From: CAZAGD01 sp049699975
Lineage (GTDB): Bacteria; Desulfobacterota; SM23-61
Assembly (NCBI GenBank): GCA_049699975.1
Contig: JBNAWB010000020.1
Span: 1 to 30,858, forward strand
Length of the DNA stretch: 30,858 nucleotides
Direction of reading: 5' to 3'
This document shows, in pieces, positions 21,847 through 30,415 of this stretch; position 1 is the first letter of the stretch, and each line of letters begins with the position of its first letter. The position numbers and the translations under genes were made by a program. Below the pieces are notes generated by a model, which was given only the letters and a program-made list of their open reading frames with translations, ran no database searches and was not told the DNA's origin.

Positions 21847-22701
21847 TCATCTTTTAATTTTTCTAGCCCACAACTTAGCAGCTTCTTTTTCTTCCATAGT
21901 AAAATAATGCTCTTGGGCCGGGAATTTTCCTCCCTCCACCTCTTTCTTGAACTCTCCCAAAACGCGGGTAATTTCTTCGGCCAAATTAAGGTATTTTTTA
22001 GCAAAACGAGGAACCACGCCCAAAGAAAGACCAAGGATATCATAAAGGTTAAGGGACTGACCGTCTAAATAAGGACCTGATCCCGCTCCCAAAGCAGGAA
22101 TCTTTAATTTCTGCGTAATCAATTTAGCAGCCTCAGCCGTCACGCTTTCCAGGACAATGCAGAATGCACCTGCCTCCTCAATGGCTAAGGCGTCTTTTAG
22201 GATTTGTTTGGCTGATTGGGCATCTCGGCCTTGAACGCGATATTTTCCTAGCAAAGAAACTCTTTGCGGCATTAAACCTATATGGCCCATGACCGGAATT
22301 CCTGCGGCCACAATGGCTTTTACTTTTTCTTTTATTTCAGCTCCTCCCTCCAATTTTACAGCATCAACTCCTGTCTCTTTCAAAATCCGCCCGGCATTTT
22401 TTACGGCTTCTTCTATGCTCGTCTGATAAGACATAAAAGGCATATCGCAAACTACCAAACAATGACCGGCGCCCCGGGCTACGGCTTTGGCATGATGGAT
22501 CATTTCTTCCATGGTGACGGGGATAGTATTCTGATATCCAAGCACAACCATGCCGATAGAATCGCCGATCATCACAATGTCTATCCCCGCTCGATCGGCC
22601 AAGACCGCCGTGGGATAATCATGTAGGTTTATCTTGGTAATTTTCTTTCCTTCCTTCTTCATCTGCATAATATCCGGAACGGTTATTTTCTTTCTCTCCA
22701 T
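21847..22701 (-). CDS. panB: Ketopantoate hydroxymethyltransferase (PanB) family enzyme, divergent
   Basis: PanB joins a one-carbon unit from methylene-tetrahydrofolate to 3-methyl-2-oxobutanoate, making ketopantoate. The 284 residues keep the active-site set: Asp47-Ser48 (MIGDSIGM), Asp86 (CDMPFM), Lys116 and Glu118 (KLEGG), His140 (GHIGL) and Glu185 (VLESV). Two places differ from standard PanB: the entrance reads NLHDYP where TAYD(Y) is usual, and GAGSGPYLDGQSLNLYD replaces the common GIGAG..DGQ.LV.HD. No panC or panD is nearby; neighbours are transporters and a hydrolase. It may be a PanB paralogue working on another 2-oxo acid, possibly in the cleavage direction. GAGGAGGG precedes the ATG. 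Confidence 0.85.
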   Translation of the reverse strand: MERKKITVPDIMQMKKEGKKITKINLHDYPTAVLADRAGIDIVMIGDSIGMVVLGYQNTIPVTMEEMIHHAKAVARGAGHCLVVCDMPFMSYQTSIEEAVKNAGRILKETGVDAVKLEGGAEIKEKVKAIVAAGIPVMGHIGLMPQRVSLLGKYRVQGRDAQSAKQILKDALAIEEAGAFCIVLESVTAEAAKLITQKLKIPALGAGSGPYLDGQSLNLYDILGLSLGVVPRFAKKYLNLAEEITRVLGEFKKEVEGGKFPAQEHYFTMEEKEAAKLWARKIKR

Positions 22702-22718
22702 CTTTCTTCCCTCCTCTT

Positions 22719-24017
22719 TTAGTTCAATTTTGCCGGCTCTTTTCTAAATTTTCGGGGAGCGGCCAACCAGAAGAAGATGCTCATCAAAATAAACAAAGGA
22801 AAGGCTGTGAGGACTGCCCATTGATAGCTCCCTGTTCGATCAAATATCGCTCCTCCGGCCCAGGCGCCTATTCCCTGCCCTATTCCATAGCCGATGTTTA
22901 TAAAACCCAAGATGGCCCCAAAGCTTCTTCCAGCAAAAATATCCGCAGATCCTGCACCTATGGCCGGAGAACTTAATCCACCTCCCAGGCCAAAGGTGAT
23001 GGCAAAAATGTAAAGAGGCCATACTTGAGGAGTATTTATTAATATCAAAAGAGAAGTTGCACTCAGCACAAATAACAAAGTAACTATAGTTAAAGTTACT
23101 TCTCGCCCCAAACGATCCGCTAAAAACCCGCTTAATCGTCCCATGGCGGCCATAATGCCGGCCAAGCTGAAAACAAATGCCGCTAAGGATTCGCTGTGGC
23201 CTAAATCAACGGCCAGGGCAACTAAATGGTGCATTATTATTCCGGCCCCCATGCCCAGAGTATAAATCACGCCGAATATCAACCAGAACCGAAAGTTTTG
23301 CATACTTTCTTTTAATGACCAGTCTTTTCTTACTTCTGTCTTTTTTTCGCCAATCATGGACGACTTGTCATTAGGAAGAGATTCTTCATTTTGGGCGAGT
23401 AGGCCATCTGGCAGCAAACCCATATCTTGTGGGCGCGAGCGCATAAAAATAGCAGTTAGCGGAGCAATCAAAAACAAGGCCGTGGCCCCTAATACCATAA
23501 AGGAAGTCCGCCAGCCCAAACTGGCAATCAAATATTGAATTGGAAAGGCAAGTAAAGGAGGGGACACATTGCCCACCAATCCAATCCCCAAAGCCATCCC
23601 TCTCTTTCTGGTAAACCAATTAGAAATAGTAGCGGTCATGGGGACAAAGCCCGTGCAAATAACTCCTAAGCCCATAAAAATGCCGTAAGCCGCGTAAAAA
23701 TGCCACTGCTCTAAGGCTAAAGAATTAATCCAACAACCTAAAGCAATGAGCAAACCGGCGATCGGTAGTACTCGGCGGGGACCAAAACGGTCTACTAAAA
23801 TTCCGGCTAAAAGAGAACCAAACCCATAAACGACTGAGCCTAAAGTAAAGATAGATGCCGTGCTCGCCCGACTCCAACCAAATTCGTTCAGGATGTGCAC
23901 ATAAAAGACTGGAAAAGACCACCAAATGCCATAAGCTATTAGCATCGCTACCAAGGATATAGCCACAATTACCCAACCATAAAAAAACGGAAATCTTTGA
24001 GTAATGCTTTTGTTCAT
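22719..24017 (-). CDS. MFS transporter, monocarboxylate/oxalate-formate antiporter type
   Basis: A 432-residue carrier with twelve predicted helices. It opens with PFFYGWVIVAISLVAMLIAY, carries motif A as GILVDRFGPRR and GFLADRLGREV, and has SNWFTRKRGMALGIGLVGN before helix 5. It has a long charged central loop (about 205-230). The same branch as the transporter at 18322-19602 is evident from the FYGW start and layout. It lies 17 bases from both panB and the methyltransferase gene, inside an operon that already contains a TRAP system, so the operon may import one compound and export another. The SD is weak. Confidence 0.88.
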   Translation of the reverse strand: MNKSITQRFPFFYGWVIVAISLVAMLIAYGIWWSFPVFYVHILNEFGWSRASTASIFTLGSVVYGFGSLLAGILVDRFGPRRVLPIAGLLIALGCWINSLALEQWHFYAAYGIFMGLGVICTGFVPMTATISNWFTRKRGMALGIGLVGNVSPPLLAFPIQYLIASLGWRTSFMVLGATALFLIAPLTAIFMRSRPQDMGLLPDGLLAQNEESLPNDKSSMIGEKKTEVRKDWSLKESMQNFRFWLIFGVIYTLGMGAGIIMHHLVALAVDLGHSESLAAFVFSLAGIMAAMGRLSGFLADRLGREVTLTIVTLLFVLSATSLLILINTPQVWPLYIFAITFGLGGGLSSPAIGAGSADIFAGRSFGAILGFINIGYGIGQGIGAWAGGAIFDRTGSYQWAVLTAFPLFILMSIFFWLAAPRKFRKEPAKLN

Positions 24018-24033
24018 AAAAATTATTCTTTAT

Positions 24034-24777
24034 TTAAGGCTTTACCCAGCGCGCAGCCAGAAAGGCGCCCGTATCCAAATTTTTTCTTTGTCCTTCCGCT
24101 TCAATGAGCCGCGCCTTATCAGGATTTTCATCTTTTAAAAAATGGATAGCCGTGCGCGCCAGTCCTTTAACTGGGGCAAGAGCCAAAAGTTCCTCTGGCG
24201 ATCTAAAGATGGCTTGGGCAAAAATAGAATCTTCTTTGGCTTCGGCTTTGCGGCGCTGAGCCCAGGGGCTCAAACTGTTAAGGGTAGCTACCACAATGAC
24301 TCCCCCTTTTTTGGTCACCCGAAACATTTCCCACACTGCCCTCTTTCCATCTTTAATGAACTCCAAGGTGGTTATAGAAACTGAGCGATCGAAAATTCCT
24401 TCGGCAAAAGGTAAATGAATTATATCTGCTAATACTGTTTGAAATTTACTCTCTCGCATTTTGTCTCCAGCCCTTTTAAGCATGGGTAAAGAAATATCTA
24501 CTCCTATTACCTTTGCCCCTTTAGCCAAAATATCCAAAGTAAAAACCCCTGTGCCGCATCCAGCATCTAAGATTAATTCTCCCGGGTTTGGTTCTAAAAA
24601 ATCTAAGATGAGCCGGCTTTCATATTCTTTTATCAAGATTCCCAGGGAGGTAGTAAACCAGTGGTCATATTTTTCCGGCCATTCATCGAATAATTGCTTC
24701 TTCTTTTCTCCCAAAAGTTCCCTCTTTATAAAAACTCCAATGCCCTTCAACTTAACCTGTTCTTTATTTAAAAGCAA
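24034..24777 (-). CDS. Class I SAM-dependent methyltransferase
   Basis: A 247-residue Rossmann-fold methyltransferase. Motif I is LILDAGCGTGVFTLDI (68-83), the acidic end of strand 2 is VIGVDISLPMLKRA, motif II is VLADIIHLPF and motif III is VTKKGGVIVVATLN. The N-terminal FDEWPEKYDHW resembles small-molecule UbiE/BioC-like enzymes. The acceptor is unknown. The start is unclear: TTG at 24777, one base past the TRAP stop, gives the full frame. Another TTG ten codons on is equally weak, and no ATG is available before motif I. It is embedded between transporter genes, so its acceptor may be the transported compound or a pathway intermediate. Confidence 0.83.
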   Translation of the reverse strand: MLLNKEQVKLKGIGVFIKRELLGEKKKQLFDEWPEKYDHWFTTSLGILIKEYESRLILDFLEPNPGELILDAGCGTGVFTLDILAKGAKVIGVDISLPMLKRAGDKMRESKFQTVLADIIHLPFAEGIFDRSVSITTLEFIKDGKRAVWEMFRVTKKGGVIVVATLNSLSPWAQRRKAEAKEDSIFAQAIFRSPEELLALAPVKGLARTAIHFLKDENPDKARLIEAEGQRKNLDTGAFLAARWVKP

Positions 24778-24778
24778 C

Positions 24779-26764
24779 CTATTCTTTGAGGAATTGAGGA
24801 GCGGGTAGGGCTTCTTGGGGACGCCAATTCCAGAATCTCTGCAAAAGGAATGTTATGCCGAATAAGCCATAACCAATCAGATCAGTAGTCAGGCGGGAAT
24901 CAATCAAAGCCAGCGCTGCCCCAAAAAGTAAAATTCTTTCCAGAATATTTGCTGGCTTGATTAAATAGCCGATCATTGCTCCGGCTAAGGCTATCACACC
25001 TATACAGGCTGTAAGAAAGGCTATAAGTACCCATAATATTGGGCCTTTACCCAGAAGGAGCGGATTATAAACAAACATAAAAGGAACTAAAAAGCCCGCA
25101 AAACCAATACGGCAAGCAATAAAGGCAGTTTTCAGCCAATGGGCTCCGGCAATTGCTGACCCCACATATGCTCCCAAAGCTACCGGCGGGGTAACCCCAG
25201 CCAACACACCATAATAAAAAATAAATAAATGGGCAGACATAAGTTCAACACCAATATTAATGAAGGCGCCGGCAACAATCGACACGCCTAAAATGTAAGC
25301 GGCTACAGTAGGCACGCCCATCCCCAAAATAATGGTAACGATCATGCCTAAAATTAAGGCAATTATCAATGATTGACCGCTTATCGCAATAATGACCGAA
25401 GAGAACTTTACCGCCAATCCCGTCATGCCTACCACGGCGACCACAAATTGAACTACGCCAGCCATGGAAGCTACAAAAGCGGCTGTATAAGCACCTGCTT
25501 CTAACGCCTTCACCACTTTTTGCAATGCTTCCCCAAGATCTTTTTTATTCCGCTGAGAGAGGAGATATAAAATTAAAGCCGCTATAAAAGACCAAAAAGC
25601 GCAAGTTGTAGGCGTATACATCAGAACCAACAACGCAATCAAAAGGATTAGTGGGATAAAAAGAGTATGGCTTCCGGCCAACATTTCTCTAAGGGGCATC
25701 TTCCCCGCCTGGGGATCAGCCGGAATTCCTAAACGTTTAGCTTCAAACTGCACCGCCATCCAGCAGCCCAAATAATAAAGAATAGCCGGGATCAAAGCCG
25801 CGGCCGCTATTTTGAAATAAGAAATACCTAAAATATCAGCCATAATAAAAGCAGCCGCCCCCATAATCGGCGGCATAATCTGGCCACCACAAGAGGCTGC
25901 CGCCTCCACTGCTCCAGCAAAGTGAGGTTTATACCCTTTGGATTTCATCAGGGGAATAGTAAAAACGCCTGTAGTCGCTACATTGGCCGCCGTAGAACCG
26001 CTAATCATCCCAAATAGCATACTGGAAATAACCGCTACTTTGGGCGGACCTCCGGTTAGGCGGCCAGTTAAAGCATAGGCCAAGCGAATAAATACATCCC
26101 CTCCTCCCGTTTGCACCAACAGGCCACCAAAGATCACAAAAATAGCGATTACATTAGCCGAGACCCGCATGATGGCCCCGTAGATACCTAATTCACCAAG
26201 GTAAAGGCTGGCGATAATATCCTTTAAAGCGAAACCAGAGTGTACCCATTTGCCGGGAAAATAAGGACCAAAATAGGCATAAAACAAAGCAATCACTGCG
26301 ATAATCGGCAAGACTAAACCAACTGTCCGGCGGGCAGCTTCTAAGACAATCACCATCATAATAGAACCAAAGAAAAGATCGAGAGGAGTGGGCGAAAGCC
26401 AACCAAGGTCGTACAAAATCCGGTTGATGTTCAACATGTAATAAATATTCCCACTCATGCCCAGGAGCATTAATAAAATATCCCAGATATAAACTTTATC
26501 CCTGGTCTGGCTTTTTTTGCGCGGAGGGTAAGTAATCAAAATGAGCATTAAGGAAAAGAAGAAGTGAATAGTATTCTGCAATACCCACGCGCCAGTTCCC
26601 GCAGTATATATATGAAAGAGAGCCATCACTATGGCAACAGCCCTCATCATATACAGCCAAAAACCCTTCAGGTTGCGCTTAGGCGTTTCTTCCTTCTCTA
26701 CTGCCCGTTGCTGTTCCGCAGTGAGAACTATCGGCCTTTGAGGGTTTTGATCAAATTGGCTCAT
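24779..26764 (-). CDS. TRAP transporter fused 4TM/12TM permease (DctQM fusion, TAXI type)
   Basis: A 661-residue permease in which the small and large TRAP subunits are fused, the form that pairs with TAXI binding proteins. An N-terminal part of about four helices is followed by the large DctM-like domain: MLFGMISGSTAANVATTGVF, then EAAASCGGQIMPPIMGAAAF (the substrate and sodium region), IILGMGVPTVAAYILGVS and TPPVALGAYVGSAIAGA. A last helix group lies near 590-640. It imports an organic acid using a sodium or proton gradient. The TAXI gene lies 83 bases upstream in the same direction; a CTTGCCC/GGGCAAG hairpin sits between them and may tune relative expression. Identity is secure but the ligand is not known. 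Confidence 0.95.
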   Translation of the reverse strand: MSQFDQNPQRPIVLTAEQQRAVEKEETPKRNLKGFWLYMMRAVAIVMALFHIYTAGTGAWVLQNTIHFFFSLMLILITYPPRKKSQTRDKVYIWDILLMLLGMSGNIYYMLNINRILYDLGWLSPTPLDLFFGSIMMVIVLEAARRTVGLVLPIIAVIALFYAYFGPYFPGKWVHSGFALKDIIASLYLGELGIYGAIMRVSANVIAIFVIFGGLLVQTGGGDVFIRLAYALTGRLTGGPPKVAVISSMLFGMISGSTAANVATTGVFTIPLMKSKGYKPHFAGAVEAAASCGGQIMPPIMGAAAFIMADILGISYFKIAAAALIPAILYYLGCWMAVQFEAKRLGIPADPQAGKMPLREMLAGSHTLFIPLILLIALLVLMYTPTTCAFWSFIAALILYLLSQRNKKDLGEALQKVVKALEAGAYTAAFVASMAGVVQFVVAVVGMTGLAVKFSSVIIAISGQSLIIALILGMIVTIILGMGVPTVAAYILGVSIVAGAFINIGVELMSAHLFIFYYGVLAGVTPPVALGAYVGSAIAGAHWLKTAFIACRIGFAGFLVPFMFVYNPLLLGKGPILWVLIAFLTACIGVIALAGAMIGYLIKPANILERILLFGAALALIDSRLTTDLIGYGLFGITFLLQRFWNWRPQEALPAPQFLKE

Positions 26765-26847
26765 GAAAATCTCACTTATCTACGAATAAAAATATTCCTT
26801 GCCCCTCCCGTAAGGGCAAGTCCAAAAAGCATGGCCATCTCCTGAAC

Positions 26848-27855
26848 TCACTGCGCCTCTGGCGGAATAGCCTCTTTGGGAATTCTTAGACCAATCTCGC
26901 GATAATATTTTAATGCCCCTCTATGCAATGGAGCCGTGGCATTATTCACTGTCTCTTCTGGCTTGGTTTTGGCCACTAGCGGGAAGGCCTTAGCAATCTC
27001 TGGAAGGTTCTGCCAAAATGCTTTAACAATCCCATAAATTATTTCGTCCGGAACCTCTTTATTGGCCGCGAAATTAATGTAAAGCCCCAAAGTCACTGCT
27101 TCGGGTACATTTTTATAAGTATTAGCGGGAATAACCGCTCTCACAAAGAAGGGGTATTTTTCAATTACTTTCTTGACTTGTTCTTCTTTCAAAGAAAGAA
27201 GACGAATTGGTCTGGCCGCATGTACTTCCACAAAAATTGGCGTAGGCAAAGTACCATTATAGCTGAAGCCCACAATGCGGCCATCTTTCACCGCCTCGGC
27301 TGCATCCGAAAGCTTGGCTCTATAAAACTTTGGTTTAAACCCTAATAACTCAAAAACTTTCTCAGTTATATACTCGCCTCCTCCTCCAATCGTACTGGGG
27401 TTAAAAAGTTTACCTTCCAATTCTTCGAAAGTTTTAATTCCACTATCTTGCGTAACTGCCCAATGCATATAGGTAGTAGTGTTATTCCAAAGCAGCCGAT
27501 GATTAGCAATAGGTTTATCCTTGAATCGGCCTATGCCGCGATAACACTCATAGGAAACTAAAGCTTCGCTCATGCCTAATTCCAGTTCATTTTTGCTCAT
27601 GCGCAGAACATTTTCCCGAGTTCCCGTTGTTTCCCGAGCACTTATTTCCACATTGGGAAGATTCCGGTTCACTACCGTAGCTATTTGCGTACTTAAAAAA
27701 TACCAGCCGCTTCCGCTAGGTAAAGCACCCATTCTCAATAGGGTCTTTTTTTCTTGTGCCCATATGTCTCCTGGTGCTCCCCAAAACAAGGTAAAAGAAA
27801 AAATCAACAACACCATTAAATAAAAACGACTTTTATTAAACCTGAACTCCTCCAT
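26848..27855 (-). CDS. TAXI-family TRAP transporter substrate-binding protein
   Basis: A 335-residue periplasmic receptor. A signal peptide (hydrophobic core about 12-26, likely cleavage near WAQ-EK at 33-34) precedes LRMGALPSGSGWYFLSTQIA, the conserved TAXI opening. ETTGTRENVLRMSKNELELG, FNPSTIGGGGEYITEKVFEL and the C-terminal ATAPLHRGALKYYREIG are also typical. It hands ligand to the fused permease downstream. I start at the ATG ending at 27855, with AAGGAG seven bases upstream; the earlier ATG (27888) lacks an SD and would put charged residues before the signal peptide. A near-consensus promoter lies at 27907-27935. TAXI ligands known elsewhere include glutamate-like and aromatic acids; this one is undetermined. 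Confidence 0.94.
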   Translation of the reverse strand: MEEFRFNKSRFYLMVLLIFSFTLFWGAPGDIWAQEKKTLLRMGALPSGSGWYFLSTQIATVVNRNLPNVEISARETTGTRENVLRMSKNELELGMSEALVSYECYRGIGRFKDKPIANHRLLWNNTTTYMHWAVTQDSGIKTFEELEGKLFNPSTIGGGGEYITEKVFELLGFKPKFYRAKLSDAAEAVKDGRIVGFSYNGTLPTPIFVEVHAARPIRLLSLKEEQVKKVIEKYPFFVRAVIPANTYKNVPEAVTLGLYINFAANKEVPDEIIYGIVKAFWQNLPEIAKAFPLVAKTKPEETVNNATAPLHRGALKYYREIGLRIPKEAIPPEAQ

Positions 27856-27906
27856 CTTATCTCTCCTTTCTCTTATTATTTGGCCCATCTTAAATTTATT
27901 TAAGGG

Positions 27907-27935
27907 ATATTATTTCATTTGTCCGTTTTTGTCAA
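27907..27935 (-). promoter_or_regulatory. Near-consensus sigma-70 promoter of the TRAP operon
   Basis: On the minus strand TTGACA (27930-27935, six of six) and TAATAT (27907-27912) are separated by exactly 17 bases, about 50 bases before the TAXI start. It is the strongest promoter-like sequence in the window and should drive six genes down to the alpha/beta hydrolase. I see no obvious operator palindrome over it. Confidence 0.75.
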
Positions 27936-28325
27936 TTTTGGGCTCCCCTGACCGTCAAACAGTTTTAATTTTCGCTACCAAATGTGACCGGGCGGGAGGG
28001 GGAGAGGCGCAATTAGAATCGGCTGGAAAATGACTATCTTCCTCTCACCCACCTTTTTTCCGCAAAGAACGGCGGGGACAAGCTTGCCTGCTCCAGATAA
28101 GCTTAAATAATGGCTTCTTTATTCATAACTCCTCATTTTTCCCGCCCAGCCCTATGAAAAATTAAGTGCCTCATTTTAATGAGCCTCTCCCCCCTCCCGA
28201 CCCCAAATTGCCCTGAAATCTAAAAGGTGTTCGACGGCCAGTGGAGCTCCCTTGCCTATTTTCACTTTGGTCAACAATTTTAAACAGCAGGAAAGGAGGA
28301 GAGGTCTACTTGGGATAAAAAACTT
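27936..28325. other. Gap between methyltransferase gene and TRAP promoter, with G-rich inverted repeat
   Basis: No gene is visible. CGGGAGGGGGAGAGGC (27993-28008) and GCCTCTCCCCCCTCCCG (28183-28199) are inverted copies differing by one base, enclosing about 207 bases. GGCGGGAGGGGGAG (27991-28004) recurs exactly as the last 14 bases of the window. This may be a third small mobile element or a repeat pair. Confidence 0.55.
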
Positions 28326-29123
28326 TTATCCGCGCTTAATTTTCGTGGTATGGGCTACAATTACTAAATCGGCCGATTTGTTTTTAACAAAAGGCGATCC
28401 GTCCAATCCACCAAAAAAATTTATTTCTTTAAAACCCACTTGTTGAAGTAAAATTTGGAGATCCTTTTTAAGGAGGGGCTTTTGCAAAGTACTATTTACT
28501 TCCACTGACCAGGTAACTTTCTGCGGTTTCTTTTTTTCTATTTTTTTCTCAAATAAAGCAATATGGAAAGTAATAAATTTAGAACCATAATCAGCAAAGC
28601 GCCAAACTAAGGTATGGTCATTCCCGTTCACCGCAAAAAATCTGGGCTTCTTTTTTAAGCGCAGGTCGTAGTTTAAATTCTGTAGGATTAATACTCCTTG
28701 TGGATTAAGGCAGGAGCGCATTTGGCGCAAGGCTTCTTTAAGTTCTTTTTGAGTAAGCAGATGAGGAAGAGAATTCCCGAGGCAAAGCACAGCATCAAAC
28801 TTATCTTTTAATTTATTTAGTTCGTTAAAGGAAGCAACAACAAAAGAAACATTCACCCCTTCTTGGGTGGCATTGGCTCGGGCCCGAGCAATCATTTCCG
28901 GGCTGGCATCACAACCGACTGCATAATAACCCATTTTGACTAAAGTAATGGCATGCCAACCTGTACCGCAGGCCGTATCCAGAACCCTCTTAGCACCATG
29001 TTCTTCTAAGACCTTTTGCAGAAAAGGCATCTCCTGGGCCAGCCTTTGGGGCCAGTCGGTCATTACATCAAAGGCTCGGGCTAAGCGATCGTAAAAATTT
29101 TCACTGGTTAATATATTTGGCAA
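28326..29123 (-). CDS. Class I SAM-dependent methyltransferase, glycine/sarcosine methyltransferase-like fold
   Basis: A 265-residue methyltransferase. After FYDRLARAFDVMTDWPQRLA come motif I RVLDTACGTGWHAITLVKMG (46-65), the VGCDASPEMIARARANA acidic loop, FDAVLCLGNSLPHLL and LNPQGVLILQNLNYD. The GNSLPHL block and the following beta-rich insert (about 155-215) resemble glycine N-methyltransferase-like proteins, but the acceptor is not certain. The start appears to be TTG at 29123, with no good SD. An ATG twenty codons later is possible but would cut a conserved helix. It lies 28 bases after the Ldh-family gene, so the two form a small operon upstream of the TRAP operon. Confidence 0.83.
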   Translation of the reverse strand: MPNILTSENFYDRLARAFDVMTDWPQRLAQEMPFLQKVLEEHGAKRVLDTACGTGWHAITLVKMGYYAVGCDASPEMIARARANATQEGVNVSFVVASFNELNKLKDKFDAVLCLGNSLPHLLTQKELKEALRQMRSCLNPQGVLILQNLNYDLRLKKKPRFFAVNGNDHTLVWRFADYGSKFITFHIALFEKKIEKKKPQKVTWSVEVNSTLQKPLLKKDLQILLQQVGFKEINFFGGLDGSPFVKNKSADLVIVAHTTKIKRG

Positions 29124-29151
29124 AGATGGATCTCTTCTGGGGAAAATTTAG

Positions 29152-30216
29152 CTAAAAAGGAACTTCTATACCCAAGGATAATGCTAAAGATTTAAGTTCT
29201 TTTATTGTATTTGCTGCCAGCGGGATCCCTTCTTTTAAAAATTTTTGCTCTGTGCGATATTCCGGCTCTCCGGGAACCAGAATTTCCTCAACTCCTGGTG
29301 CCTTCGCACTCTCTTTAATACTTTTAATATAAGCATCCATATTCTTCTTAAATTCTTCACGGCCGATAAAACATTCCGGGTCCAAGGCCATAAAAGAATG
29401 GCAGGTGCCCTGAATGCCACCGGGATCTTCTTCATAAAGGCTCTTAATATACCTAGTCCATTTTCCTCCAGTCAAGACCGCCGTAAGCATTTCATGCACT
29501 AAAACTAATCCGTACCCTTTATGCCCGCCCACTGGAGCCAAAGAACCTCCACCTTCGTAGCCGGCGTAGGGATCATCCGTAGGCAGACCATTTTTATCAA
29601 AAGCCCAGCCTAAAGGGATTTTTTCCCCTTTTTTACGACACAGAATTAATTTCCCGGAAGAGACCACACTGAGCGAGAAATCAAGGACAATAGGCTGATA
29701 TTCTTTAGCCGGCAGGGCATAGGCCAAAGGGTTGTTACCGATAATTCTTTCTCGGCCACCCCAAGGGAACATCATGGGTGCCGAGTTGGAACAAACATAC
29801 CCAATAAAATCCTTTTTTAGCGCCAGCATAGGAAAAAGGCCGGCCACCCCAAAATGGCCACTATCTTTTACCGAGGCCCAGCCGATGCCGTATTTTTCGG
29901 CTTTTTCCATAGCCTTCTCCATGGCCCGGTAAGCAGCTATATGCCCCATAGAACCATGGGCCTCTAAAAAAACCGTTGCTCCCCTTTCCTTCACTACTGT
30001 TATTTGGCTCACCTTGCGCACATAACCTTTTTGCAACCTTTGAATATAAATGGGCAGCCGAGTTACTCCATGGGTTTCTATTCCCCGCAGGTCAGAGCGC
30101 ACTAAGAGGTCAGCCACAATTTCGGCCTCTTCCGCAGGCACCCCAACTTTCATGTAAGCTTGCTGGCAGAAATTTTTTAACTCACCAAAGGGCACTTTTT
30201 GTTCTTCACTGGTCAT
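29152..30216 (-). CDS. Malate/L-lactate dehydrogenase (Ldh_2) family NAD(P)-dependent 2-hydroxyacid oxidoreductase
   Basis: Reversibly oxidises a 2-hydroxy acid to its 2-oxo acid with NAD(P). The 354-residue length fits the family (YlbC, YiaK, AllD, sulfolactate dehydrogenase). SDLRGIETHGVTRLPIYIQR (41-60) contains the catalytic His49 region. KDSGHFGVAG (118-127), IGNNPLAYALP, LDFSLSVVSSGKL and GWAFDKNGLPTDDP then SLAPVGGHKGYGL are all conserved. AGGA lies a few bases before the ATG. A TATAAT on the minus strand near 30280 is a possible -10, without a clear -35. Substrate may be malate, lactate, ureidoglycolate, sulfolactate or another hydroxy acid; context suggests the acid taken up by the nearby TRAP system. 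Confidence 0.9.
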   Translation of the reverse strand: MTSEEQKVPFGELKNFCQQAYMKVGVPAEEAEIVADLLVRSDLRGIETHGVTRLPIYIQRLQKGYVRKVSQITVVKERGATVFLEAHGSMGHIAAYRAMEKAMEKAEKYGIGWASVKDSGHFGVAGLFPMLALKKDFIGYVCSNSAPMMFPWGGRERIIGNNPLAYALPAKEYQPIVLDFSLSVVSSGKLILCRKKGEKIPLGWAFDKNGLPTDDPYAGYEGGGSLAPVGGHKGYGLVLVHEMLTAVLTGGKWTRYIKSLYEEDPGGIQGTCHSFMALDPECFIGREEFKKNMDAYIKSIKESAKAPGVEEILVPGEPEYRTEQKFLKEGIPLAANTIKELKSLALSLGIEVPF

Positions 30217-30415
30217 CTTTTCCTAATCCTTTCTTTTTTGTTTAATTTTAGCACACCTTTTGCTCTAAAAAATCTTTATTATATACCAAGATCTATGAGG
30301 AGTGGATGCGATTAACCAGATATCTGTGCTCCTCCCTTCTGACTGGAGAGCCGAGGGTTGCAGAGGGTAGACTTTCTGCATAAGCAGACAGAAATCTATA
30401 AGGGGGTAAAAAGAC

